64,000 nt of DNA from NCBI RefSeq assembly GCF_000003605.2, contig NW_003108087.1:620173-684172 (forward strand), read 5' to 3'. Under the pieces are notes generated by a model, which searched no databases, was not told where the DNA came from, and saw only the letters and a program-made list of their open reading frames with translations. A program made the position numbers and the translations under genes. This document shows, piece by piece, positions 35,091-46,086 of this stretch (position 1 is its first letter; every line of letters starts with the position of its first letter). The stretch comes from Saccoglossus kowalevskii (taxonomy: Eukaryota > Hemichordata > Enteropneusta > Harrimaniidae).

Positions 35091-38000
35091 CTGCTTATAC
35101 GGAATGATGAACATGGATATAGATATTCTTAAATCTCATCACAGCATGATCGTGGGTACTATGGCAACTACTAGTATTAGAAATATTAGAACCTCGTTGC
35201 AGTTACTCTTAACCTTTTTTTTCTTTTTTTCGAAGTGGCAAATAACACGATTCTGCCATGAGAGTCTTCGTCAATCAAACATTTTTGTTACGGTGTTGTG
35301 CGTCCGTAGACTCAAGCGATGGAGTTTACAGGCTGCAGCTCTCCCTGTTAATCAGTTATACGGGGTACCGTTTTACAATTGTCTGCCATCATCTTGTTTG
35401 AAATGGATATTTTTTTATAACTGTCATTAAACGTCGTGAAGATTAGATTCATTTACGCCGATTTACACAAAAACGTTGCGCAGTAGTAGCAGTAACAACA
35501 ACATGTATCACTTCCAGTGGCCCGGGGCGATAGCGGCAATCATTATGATGTGCCGGTCGGGTAGCTAAGTAAAACCGTCTTTTCCCCCTTTTATTTGCTG
35601 CACCTTTAAACCCCGCTATTTTCATTAATTTTCATTTATCAGTACGCGTTTATTGGTGGCTGCACCCATAAATCGTCCGCCGGCTACGGCACTGACAGCA
35701 CCAAATTATTTCTGGCTAGGGGCGGTAGTACGTATCTCACGCTCTCAGATGAAAGTGATTCAGCGCGGTATCGCGGACATTCGTATTTTGTCGGTTTCGA
35801 TCAGTTCACATTGAAATGAAACTTATATTGCTTCATTTCCATCGCGTTGTCGGTGCCACCCGGTGGGATTGTTGTTATACTTTACAATTTGTCTGAAAAA
35901 TAAACAGTTATGATTATTAGCAAAATACGTACATATCCTACTGTTGCCATGACAATCGCGGTTTTCCCTTAAAATATCATAATGGGGCATGCGGCTAGTC
36001 ATGTATATAGATGACGTCGAAATGGATTTATTTTACTAAATTTAGTAAATATGTCATCATTATATAAACATTGTCGTTACCGTGTCAATTGCAACGTCGC
36101 GCCGGTGAGCGTGAAACATTTTCACCCCACCCCATTTGACAACAGTAACTATAGAACACCATTAAATAGACTTACGTTAACACACGTAACACATTAAAAG
36201 TAACAGTACATAACATCATGGTCAATGAACCTCAATAGTTTCAATATTTTCATTTCGCCTTCATGGAATACATCCAGTATATCAGACTACATCACCTTCA
36301 AACAGTTTAAATATATACACTTGTTAAATTGTTCGTTTTTTTTTTTTTTTACTGCATTTTGAACATGAACAGAGTGAACCCACTTCTCCCTCCAGCGTCT
36401 GTACGCGTTCTCTTAAAGCTAATTTCGCATTATATGTAATTTCACGTTATTTCAAGGTCATTTACGACAGAAAACACCGTGTTTGTTTCACCGATGACAC
36501 GTACACGCTGCGTCGTTCGAGCAAGCGTACACGACATGTCACGTCAATCAATGATTGTATCAGGAGCTCAAGTCCAAGCACCGTCAAAGTGGGATTAGTT
36601 TTCAAAAAAATACATATTAGAAAAAACACACAATAAAGGCGTAGGAGAACAATCTTCATCCAGGAAATTCATGAGAATAATAATCCTCCATCCTTTATAA
36701 TAATCCTTTATTTTTTAAGTTCATGGTTCCGGGATCATGACGGAAACCAAAACATCAATTTCAAGAGCCAGTATTTTATACGGCTTGGCATAAAGCGAAA
36801 TGTCAAAACACGCCCTCTGTAGTTCGAGAGTGAAATCACCATGGAGACCACCATGTCTAAATGAAGCTTATGATTGCGTGAATGTTTCCATTGCGTGCTC
36901 GGAGGACTATTAAACTGTTAATGTACAATCATCGCTGTTACCCAGGGTCGCCTCGCCGACTCGCCTCGTCATAAACATTTGGTTAGGAACTTAAAACGTA
37001 AATCACTGCATGAGAAAACGGACATTTCCGTTTTGTTGGTACAAATGTACCTGATAATTTCGAATGGAGTTTAAAAGTCCAAGGAGTGATATTCTGAAGT
37101 TTAGTTTCAAGAGTCATCAGCATTTACCAACTGTTTATGATAAATTTCTAGTTGGTCACGTGGAAATGACGTGCATGATATGCAAATAAAACATCAGCTT
37201 CCTGGCGGTGCGGTGGCATTGATTGAGTGACATACCATACATCATGTACATACTGCCATCTTCCTTTTTTTCTCATTTCGGACAAATACAAATCAGTCAA
37301 CTATTCGTTTTACTACCGATTTTCTCGGCCCATAGATATTCACCTGAAACATTATTCAGGGGTTGGTAAATGATATGTAAATGTTAACGTATAGTGGTGG
37401 TCCGGTGCATAACGCAAAATTGGACATTTCTTTGGTTTGACTAATTGGTCAATTTTACCAACAGCCCCTAGCTAAATGGCTCGAAATGCTCGTAACGTAC
37501 TGAGGATCGCTTGCACGCGATTGAGTGTTTAAATATGGTCACAATTTAGGGTGAACGGCACTCAATATTTTTGTCATCATACCTCGCCTTCGAACAGATC
37601 ACTTTTCCACTAGTATTATTCAATAGGGTCCTCAGGGAAATATACATGTTTATTGATATGCAAAGTATGCCCGACGGCAGTGTGCCCCCCCCCCCCCACC
37701 TCTTTGATGCGTATCCAGAACGTGTAGGAGATAACAGATAGAACCCTTGGCGAGGATTGGTCGCACATGCACGAGGACTCTCCAGTTTTTCAGGAGCAGA
37801 ACGAAAACTTCCGTGCCGTCCGATATATGTTCCGTGTATATACAGGGTAAATAAGCCTTTCTTCACACGGCCTTATTCACGTAAACTAAGTTTGCGCTTT
37901 TTCAAAACGGTGACAAATTATCGGCACGAGTCGGCGCTTAATAAAGCCATTGATAGCTGAACGGCGAGGTTGCTCGAAAACAAAAATCAATTGTTGGGTG

Positions 38001-41000
38001 TTTTAAGGAGTCGGGGAAACCGTCGATTGCATGCAAAACAAAGAAGTGGGTAAACCTGGAAGGCTCGTGTATTCTCTATTGTTACATTGTTTTCTGCTTG
38101 AATTGCTCTTTCTATAGAGCTTCTTTATACAGAGAATGGCTGCCCTTTCGTTGATATATTTTCATATTCTTTTTGTCCCTCGCAAATTTAAGTCCATTCA
38201 TACATTTCTGAATGTTGTGAATTATTAAATAGAAGGCTATTTTTGTAGTAGTGAAAACACCGAGTCACAGGTAGATCAGCCCAAACCGTTCGTGTATTCA
38301 TACTCGTAAACTCCTGGCGTTGTTAAAATATTACAGCACAGTATTTTCCCACTTCATAATAGTTACGTGAGTAGTTAATATTTCACGCGATTGATGCTGT
38401 GTAAGAAAACCTAACACTAGCAAAATTGCATATTCGGCGAGCCCCGGGCTTGGAACAAGCGAACTCACGCGGAGAATAAAATAAAGGTATAATTTTTAGC
38501 GCCAGTAAGACACGCAGTTGAACGCACTGGGACATGTTTGACTTAGCTGTACGCCGAAAGGTATGCAGAAATCGATCTCTCTGCGAATAAAATCGAAAAT
38601 ATTTGCAAAGCAAGTCTTATTTGCCTGACGGCATTTTAAATCTTTTTTCGAGCATAGCTCTGTGTGCAAGCACTGATCATAGTAATATGTGGCAGTGCGT
38701 CGTCTACCTGGCCTTGTTGTCAATAACGGTTTAGATCGACAAAATCAGTATCTGTTGCCATGACTACCAAAGCTCAGTCTCGAAGCTGGCGGACACAGAT
38801 TGTTAAACTAAACGAATCACACTATACACATTGGAAATATTATTATAATTATCAACGCCCTAGGAATGAGAATTATATTTGCAATTCGTGTCGAAATTCA
38901 CACAAATATACGTTGTGTGAGACAGCAGGTGAAACAATATTATTTGACCGTCTAAAATGCAATGCCTGGGAGGGTCTACACTTGCCTTCCCGCTATAAAC
39001 GTTCGTTAAGCAGTAGAGCTTTAGCACAGCTGATTCCTCCGTCACTTTTACCCATAACACTCCGCGAGCAACGAAGACGAAGTGTTTCCGGTTGTGAAAA
39101 TCATTATTTTCAAACGTCAGAAAAGAGTGCGGTCGCGAAGCAGTCAAATACCATGAAAGGCCAGTGGTTGTGAGATCCTTAAGCAACGAAGCATCGAGTC
39201 TTTTTTATTTAAACCGTTGCACGCAAGGCAATTTTCTGGTACTTACCAGAAATTCTTTCTAATCCAAGCATAAAATATATTTAAACCAGCGAATACTAAA
39301 TTATCGGCGTACCTTTATATACTTCAACAGAGTGGCGTGTACAATATTCACTAGCAACGGTTCAATTCGTATACAATGATTGAATATTCCCGGAACTTAG
39401 TTCACAAGAAAGCCAAGATGGCGCCGCTCTAAAAATATCGATGATCGTCACCCACTGTCTAAGGGCTTTTATATATGATATGCTGCGAACGTATCCGGCA
39501 GTAAGGTCGCGTTTATTGGTTCTCTGTCTAACCAAATGTTCTCTATGAATATTGTATATTTTTACAATAATATTTTGAAAAAAATATCGAAAGATATGAT
39601 AAGCGACCATTTAATCACAGAAAAACATTGTACAGTCTCGTTCCCAAACACTGTCCCGTGTTATTATTTGGAATTAACTTTCTATACCATTTGGGGTACA
39701 TTGGTAACCCGAAATGCCACGACCCCTGGCCCACAACAATTTACGCCTCGTCTAGGGAGTCACATGACGACAGTGCGACACTTGTCACATTCTTTTTTTC
39801 TACACCTCGGGGAGGAGGTGGCTTAAAGAGGATGTTCGTTTGTAACATCCGCATATTGTTACAGTAGGTGGTCGTGATGAATTGATTCGTGATAATTCAT
39901 CAAACATCGACTTGTCAGTCGAAAGAATATAAACATGCTCCGAGAAGGGAAATTGTTCAGCAGTATAGATGGATATAGGCCAAACGTTGAATGAGTGTGC
40001 TATGTACACGAAGTACGCTGCGTTACAAAGGCGTTTTCACTCGTCAACATTTTCTGTTGGCCTAGTAATCGCAACTGGATCCCCCTCGGCTTGCTCTCAG
40101 ACGCCACGGAGTCTGCGACCCTCGCCGATCAAATATCTGCCCCTATAGTGTATAAGTGTAAGAATGAGGTATTTTGTTAGACTTTCCTGAATTGTTAAGT
40201 TTCAATGGAGCAGATACATTCAAAACACCCGAGAGAATTTATACATAGTAGTCTAGGAGCCGATGCCTGACAGACTTGCCTGTCACCGAATACATGTACG
40301 CGGCAAAATAATAGTACATTTCTGATATTAAAACACAACTATCGCGTATACCTGTGTGGTACTGTTGTGTCATCTGTCAGTGGGCGCGTTCATCGGCTTG
40401 ACCCTTTGTCACTCACAAACTCATGGAGAGAAAGGATTTGCCGAATCCATGCCGAGCTGTTGCCGAACAGGTGCTGTCAGAATCCGATCAAGTACCGTCG
40501 CCGTTATTTATTGCAAGAAGTGAGTGAAATTTATAATGGTTGTCATTCGATAGGGTTTCCCCCGAGTTGTCAATCTCTGTTCCAATGATACGGCAGCCAG
40601 TGGCAGTTCGCGACACGATCCGGGGACACGGCACGTCTTGTTGCCTCTGCGGGAAGGAATGCACGGTTTTAGATCGTATTGCACTTCTCCGTCTAAAGTT
40701 TTGCTTTGCTTACAAGGGAGGTAGTTTTTTCACAGCGGGTCGTGATCATTGACAGCCTCCGGGATGAACGGTGCCGTTCTAATAACTGCTCTGTAAAATA
40801 AATTGTTTCGCTGCTTAAGTAAACAACTTTGTCTTTTTTCTTAAACTGTCCGTCATTCAAGTTTAAAACGCTTCCTGATCATTAACTTCGCATTATTTCC
40901 CAATGATATTTTTTCACACGACTTTTCGTCTTGTGGATTCCGAATTAAAACGTTAAATTTCTTGGCGAAAGTATACGCGATACTTGTCATGTAATTAAAT

Positions 41001-41236
41001 TGGCGCATGTTGTTAGACAGTTAAAGTGTAATTACAGAGGCCCGTCTTGTTAATTAACAGGTAATACGCATGTATATTTCATTTTTCCCGCGAAACTTTA
41101 GTTTTGATTTTTTTCTTAACTATTTTTGTTAATATTTATTGGCTAACATTCTCATTACTATTCACGATCGTACATAAAAACTGTAATTTTAAAAATGAAC
41201 AGATACATAGTTTGAAAGCACGAGCCACCTGTCAAT
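35091..41236. other. Non-coding 5' flank of isl
   Basis: No exon is supported. Contains X-box-like sites GTTGCCATGACAAT (35943-35956) and GTTGCCATGACTAC (38754-38767), a CTCF-like ACGCCCTCTGTAG (36810-36822), T15 (36336-36350) and C13 (37685-37697) runs. A 137-codon + frame at 38760-39173 is opposed by a 108-codon minus frame and has no recognisable domain. Confidence 0.4.
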
Positions 41237-41310
41237 GCCTGCACAAACTCAGTTGGACACAGTTTGCCATTTCGTAGTAATAAAAGTCACCGGGTTCGAT
41301 TCGTCACTAG
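41237..41310 (+). repeat. tRNA-like SINE head
   Basis: ACTCAGTTGGACACAG (about 41247-41262) resembles a tRNA D-arm/A box. About 30 nt later CACCGGGTTCGATTCG carries a near-perfect B box (GGTTCGATTC). The spacing suits a tRNA, but the anticodon arm and acceptor stem do not pair, so this is a pseudogene or SINE head. Confidence 0.45.
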
Positions 41311-43226
41311 TCACTTGACAGTGGTCTTGTTTTTGTAAGACATCGTATATCACGCCATAGTAGTTGTACAGTTGACAAGCAATGATGGATGGTACTGGGC
41401 AAATATAAATACATTTTTAAAAAAATGAACTATTCAATTAATGCGGCATAGCGCGTGGCATCTCAACCAGCGACGGGTCACCAATTCCCAACTGTGCGAT
41501 ACCGCGGAGCTGACTTGTCCAGTCACGCCATGAAATGATGAAGTTCATTTCGCGCATCCTGAGTTGATGTATAGGCCGGCCTCGGTCTGATATGTTCGCG
41601 CCTTTTTCCTCTATGACAGACATGGTACATCCAGCTTAAAGGAGGAGAAAATCAAAACCCGGCATCTGGGCTAATTGAAGCTGTCAGTGGATTGACATCT
41701 GTCATTTAAGTTTTTGTCTGAAAATAATGTGGGCGGCCATGTAATTGGGCCGCCTGGTGTATATACATTGGCTGGCGATACCAAGGAGATTTCGGAAAGC
41801 CAGTCCAAATTCGATCACCCTGACTACGAGTCTTGATAGATCCAACGTAGGTTAAGTACGTTCGGGTTGCTAATGTGAGTCTTCGCATAAACATTCGCCC
41901 GCCCACAAAGTTGGAACGCGTTGAATCCAATACGAAACCTACAAACTGTGAAGGCGAACATTGACCGGTAGCTCGATATAGAAACAATGGCCAACCCAAG
42001 ACAAACAGTTACCGATTCTTAATATCAACACACCTACTTTGTATTGCATTCAATTTATTTGTTACCATTGTTTTTTGAGTTGACATTGCGATTTTTTCGT
42101 TATATTTTGCTTCGGTATTAAGCCCGTTGCAGTTGAAAATTAATCAGGTGACTAACGGTAAGCAATCACATGTCGGAGATTGTCACACACGCACTGTTGT
42201 TTCAGCTGCTTTGCATAGGCCGTTGTGTTTGGTGAAACACGCCGCGCAGTCTGTGTTTGCGTTAGCTTTACTCCATACACGGTCCTCTGAAACAATGGTC
42301 GTTCTTTCACTGCATATTAAAATAGAAAATGCGGGGATCGAGAAACAAAACGTGTTTATGACAGTACGATGTTTGCGTGATATTGTTAAGAAATGGTAAC
42401 TTGGTATCGGAGATATTGAATTGAAAACGTCCAGCTTGTTTATAACTGTATGGCTGGCCTGCTTTCATGTGATAGGTGTCCCGTTACGACAGTGTCCGAC
42501 GGGCAAGGCAGGTGTGAATGCGTAACTACGTTTGGGTTTAACATTTAGGGCTTTGCGATCAGATCGGCCTGACGTACAATTTCTAATACGTGCCAATGGG
42601 GCGCCCCACAGTGGCTATTCTAATTTCCTCGTTTCGTTTGTTGAGTGATTCACACTGTCAGATTGTTCTATTGTTAAACACATGACAGTCCGACAGGTTT
42701 TCAGAAACTACGAAAACACAGAACAGTAGCCGCGTTTCCAGTTATTCAAAACAGAAGCAGTGACAATTGGTGGCGTAAACAAGAACAATTTGCGTCGCCT
42801 TACAATACAAAAAAAAATATTCTCGTAACAATCGCCAATGACGATATTTGTTTCATCAAACCATACTTGTTGGATGGCAAGTTATGACGAATGCACGTAC
42901 GTTTTAATAAAGCTATTTAATTGAAAGGCTAAATTCTAATGAATGAATTTTGATGAAAATCGTATCTCATCGAGCCGGGGTCATGTAATTTGACAAACAA
43001 ACAAAGAACAACCAATACAATGAAAGAACACATCCCACTCCAGCCACGTGATTCACACGGATGACGGCAACCAATCAGCGTCACCGCCCTTCGAGATCGG
43101 AATTTTTTGAAGTATTTTTGTCAGCTGGCCACATGAGTTGTGGTAGAGTCGGACCACCCAATCTGACATCGCAGCATCGGAGGAGTAGAGTGTGTTGTGA
43201 AGAACCACGGAATTTTACTTGGCGAG
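41311..43226 (+). promoter_or_regulatory. Proximal promoter and 5' UTR region of isl
   Basis: Within 200 bp upstream of the isl start are an E-box CACGTG (43045-43050) and a strong CCAAT box in the NF-Y context AACCAATCAGCG (CCAAT 43071-43075). I see no clear TATA box, which fits a CCAAT-driven developmental promoter. The transcription start cannot be placed from sequence. Minus-strand frames at 41438-41999 overlap the upstream part. Confidence 0.5.
41438..41623 (-). CDS. Unidentified minus-strand ORF, 61 residues
   Basis: ATG (41623) in a good context runs to TAA. The peptide starts MSVIEEKGANISDRGRPIHQ and continues through a Trp-containing IISWRDWTSQLRGIAQL stretch. Composition and local GC are more coding-like than most frames here. 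No domain is recognised. A further minus frame (41706-41999, 97 codons) lies just upstream on that strand. These may be a small antisense gene or transcript opposite the isl promoter, or chance. Confidence 0.22.
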   Translation of the reverse strand: MSVIEEKGANISDRGRPIHQLRMREMNFIISWRDWTSQLRGIAQLGIGDPSLVEMPRAMPH

Positions 43227-43251
43227 ATGATGGGTGATTCGAATCCAAAGA
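43227..43251 (+). CDS. isl: isl coding exon 1 (proximal)
   Basis: Twin ATGs at 43227 and 43230 start MMGDSNPK, followed by a donor GTACGT; the exon ends in phase 1. Joined to exon 2 this reads [20 protein letters not shown], matching the vertebrate ISL1 start ([21 protein letters not shown]) in length and in its basic KKKRR patch, which confirms the start. A possible alternative first exon lies at 29530-29638. Confidence 0.88.
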
Positions 43252-43487
43252 GTACGTACAACGTTGATCTGCGCGTTTCCGCCTAGCTCACTCACTACGC
43301 AGTGTTTTTGTTTCGACCTGCCCATGTGTAAGCGGCACACAGTGACAATCGCTCGCAACGAAGTCAGCTTAACGCTATACACTGTTTATACCCCGAACGC
43401 ATATACCGGTCTGGTTCTAGTAAAACTCGTCGCAGTTTTGTTTATTTATTTGTTTTCTTGTGTCTCATGATTATTTTTATTTCACAG
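43252..43487 (+). other. isl intron 1
   Basis: 236 bp, GT-AG, phase 1. Nothing else recognised. Confidence 0.88.
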
Positions 43488-43677
43488 AGAAGCGAAGAGT
43501 CTCATTGTGTGTTGGGTGCGGGAACCAGATTCAAGATCAATTTATCCTACGAGTAGCACCGGACCTGGAGTGGCACGCGTCGTGTTTAAAGTGCACGGAC
43601 TGCAACCAGTACCTTGATGAGACGTGTACGTGTTTCGTGAGAGACAGCAAAACCTATTGCAAACGTTGTTACGTCCG
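43488..43677 (+). CDS. isl: isl coding exon 2: first LIM domain
   Basis: Acceptor TTTCACAG before 43488, donor GTAAGT after 43677. Encodes residues 9-72, with LIM1 zinc ligands C16, C19, H38, C41 (finger 1) and C44, C47, C66, C69 (finger 2). The sequence is nearly that of ISL1 ([34 protein letters not shown]). The eighth ligand is Cys (YCKRCY), where vertebrate ISL1 has Asp (YCKRDY); both can bind zinc. LIM1 with LIM2 binds the cofactor LDB/NLI and can also contact the protein's own C-terminus. Confidence 0.97.
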
Positions 43678-44260
43678 GTAAGTGTTTAAGGTTCCCTTCG
43701 TTCACCGTTACTTTATTCCCACCGCCTGATCATAGCGATCGGTCCGAAATTAATTCGTTTTGATCACTACCGCCTACCAACCTTGGTTTGTTTTGACGCA
43801 CTGTATATACAGGTCCGCGTGAACAGAATGTGTCCACATTGCCTTCATCATTTTTTGAATATTGATATTAAAAATATATATCTAGTTTATTTTGTATTTT
43901 ATTATTGGCTTGTTTAAACGTGTAAATACAGAGTCACAAGGTACCATAACAATTCGTTATATCTATATTATAACGCATGTGTTAAAAGCCTCGCCTGTCG
44001 CGCTGTTTGGTTTCTTAGCATACTATACGCCGAGTATTTTGATCAGGTTTGTGCAAACATCGCTCAGTGACGTGCGGTTCCAATAAAATTATTCCGCATT
44101 TCCCCCTCTCCCCGAGTGACGTTGAATTTACCATGCCCAAATGGGTTGCTATCGTTAGCGAATTAGGCCTAATTTAAGTGTGCGAGCAGTGACCTAGTGT
44201 TATTTCATTTTGTCGTAATTGATTCATGTGTATATTCTCTCTAATTCCTTCCATATGCAG
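43678..44260 (+). other. isl intron 2
   Basis: 583 bp, GT-AG, phase 2 (splits R72). Nothing else recognised. Confidence 0.95.
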
Positions 44261-44517
44261 GCTATTTGGGACCAAGTGTGCAAAATGCAACCTGGGCTTC
44301 AGTAAAAATGACTTCGTTATGCGAGCTAGGAACAAAATCTTCCATATAGACTGTTTTCGCTGCGTGGCTTGTAGTCGACAGCTCATTCCAGGGGACGAAT
44401 TCGCCCTCAGAGACGACGGACTGTTTTGTAAAGCAGACCATGACGTTGTCGAGCGTGCGTCGGGGGAAGTTAATGGGAATAATAATAATAACAATAACCA
44501 CCGCACATACATGGCAA
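44261..44517 (+). CDS. isl: isl coding exon 3: second LIM domain and linker
   Basis: Acceptor ATATGCAG, donor GTAAGT. Completes R72 and encodes LIM2 with ligands C78, C81, H100, C103, C106, C109, C128 and D131, followed by [11 protein letters not shown] as in ISL1. The linker then carries a run of seven Asn (residues 145-151) encoded by an AAT/AAC microsatellite and absent from vertebrate ISL1. The exon ends in phase 1 and joins 45791 to make S158. Confidence 0.97.
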
Positions 44518-45790
44518 GTAAGTTTTCACAATTTTTCTTATTAAATCTTGGATGTAACTATGTTTTATTTTTTTAAGTTTGTTATATGCAAAGTACGGTT
44601 ATATATCGTAGGAACACCAAAATAATAGTACTACTGATAATTCAAAAACCTTGGATACATACTTGATTTGAAATTAACAAAACCAGGTATTATTTTGACA
44701 AATTGCTTGGATATCTCAACGGGAGTTATTTGCTCATGTTTGTGACCGAACAGCCCTCAAAATGGACGACACACAGGGATTATTTGCTACGCTTGCGGCT
44801 GCCCCATTGTCCATGTCTTTGTGGTGATTCAACAATCTGGCGCCGTTGAAATACATCTCATAGGCCGAATAAAATATATTTCTTCTCTTTTTTTTCTAAT
44901 ATCACCTGCACTAATTTCACCCGCCGAGCAATATGAGAGGTCGCGTAATAACCGTTTTCTCCCAAACTAAACTTATCGTTCATACTGGTCCCGTTTTCTC
45001 GAAACTATAAGTTACTCAGGCTCTCTGCTGTTCATTTCGTAGGAAATATTGTGTTCGCACAATTTGACTTTTACGCAGTTGGAAGCTTTTGTTCTCTGGA
45101 AACGAGTTCCCACAACGGGATACGCAAAGTTCGTGTATGTTTTAAGCATCGATATATCTCCCTATCGCAGCGGTGATCTCCCGTATTACGTGCCCAGTGA
45201 ATAGAGTGCAATACTCGATGCTTTAAAAAAAGCTCATTGATAAAACGGAGTATTATGGATTCACAAAAAACGTTATTATTATAACAGCCGGGCTGATTAC
45301 ATCAAGACCTAAAAATGCTTCAATACTCCCTGTTTTGACTATTTATAAGTATCTTCGTTGATAAGCCTGCTGTTGTCGAGTCTTGCCAATCCAGGAAGAC
45401 CCACAAGTGTTCGACCTGTCAAAATTGGACCAAACGTTATTTGGACTGAAAACAATCTCTCTTTCTTCCTTTGTATGGCACGGGATGTGTCTTTTATCTA
45501 TCCGGTGATACATAAAAGCAATTCATTAATCTTTTAAGTGTCTTTGCGATTTTCCAATTGTCTGTTTGAATGGTGTGGTGTAAATCTGAAAGTGTCATCC
45601 CTTCTGGTATTACTCCGGATTGTTGGATATCGTACATTACGTATTGCGGTCTATTCATGTGTGAATAGTCTTAAAACCATTTCATTGCAACAGAATACGT
45701 GAATCTTCGTCAGGAATAATATTCGTTATTAAATACATTTTTCAATGTCTAATTTTTCCCCTTCTCTCCCCTCCCTCACCAAACCTGAAG
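44518..45790 (+). other. isl intron 3
   Basis: 1,273 bp, GT-AG, phase 1 (splits S158). Nothing else recognised. Confidence 0.93.
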
Positions 45791-46086
45791 GCCATGCGGA
45801 ACCAATGAACAACAACCGTAGCGGTTCTCTACGTCCACACGTACACAAGCAAGAGACACACCACAAAACAACGAGGGTTCGAACGGTGCTCAACGAAAAA
45901 CAACTTCACACTTTGCGGACATGTTACAATGCAAACCCTCGGCCGGACGCTCTAATGAAGGAACAGCTAACTGAAATGACCAATCTTAGTCCACGGGTTA
46001 TCAGAGTGTGGTTTCAGAATAAACGTTGCAAGGACAAAAAAAGAAGCCAGGCGATGAAGCTTATGCAGGAACAACAACAAAATAAG
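45791..46086 (+). CDS. isl: isl coding exon 4: homeodomain
   Basis: A long pyrimidine tract precedes the acceptor CTGAAG|GC. This is the only nearby acceptor that suits the phase 1 donor of exon 3. Encodes residues 158-256: the linker motif LRPHVHKQ conserved in ISL1, then the 60-residue homeodomain (about 184-243, [20 protein letters not shown] ... [12 protein letters not shown]). This is almost identical to ISL1, with recognition-helix residues [10 protein letters not shown] intact. A Gln-rich tail (MQEQQQNK) follows. Donor GTAAGC after 46086, phase 0. The homeodomain binds TAAT-type sites in the nucleus. Confidence 0.97.

Noticed and set aside
38760-39173. 137-codon + strand ORF, longest besides isl
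   Set aside because: Opposed by an open minus frame, no recognised motif or start/splice support; a length near what chance allows in 64 kb.
42137-42153. Possible tiny exon between an acceptor-like TTGCAG and a GTAAGC donor (about 42130-42155)
   Set aside because: Too short and without any link to isl reading frames; common splice-like words by chance.
44174-44512. Minus-strand ORFs across isl exon 3
   Set aside because: Shadows of the LIM2 coding sequence in antisense frames.
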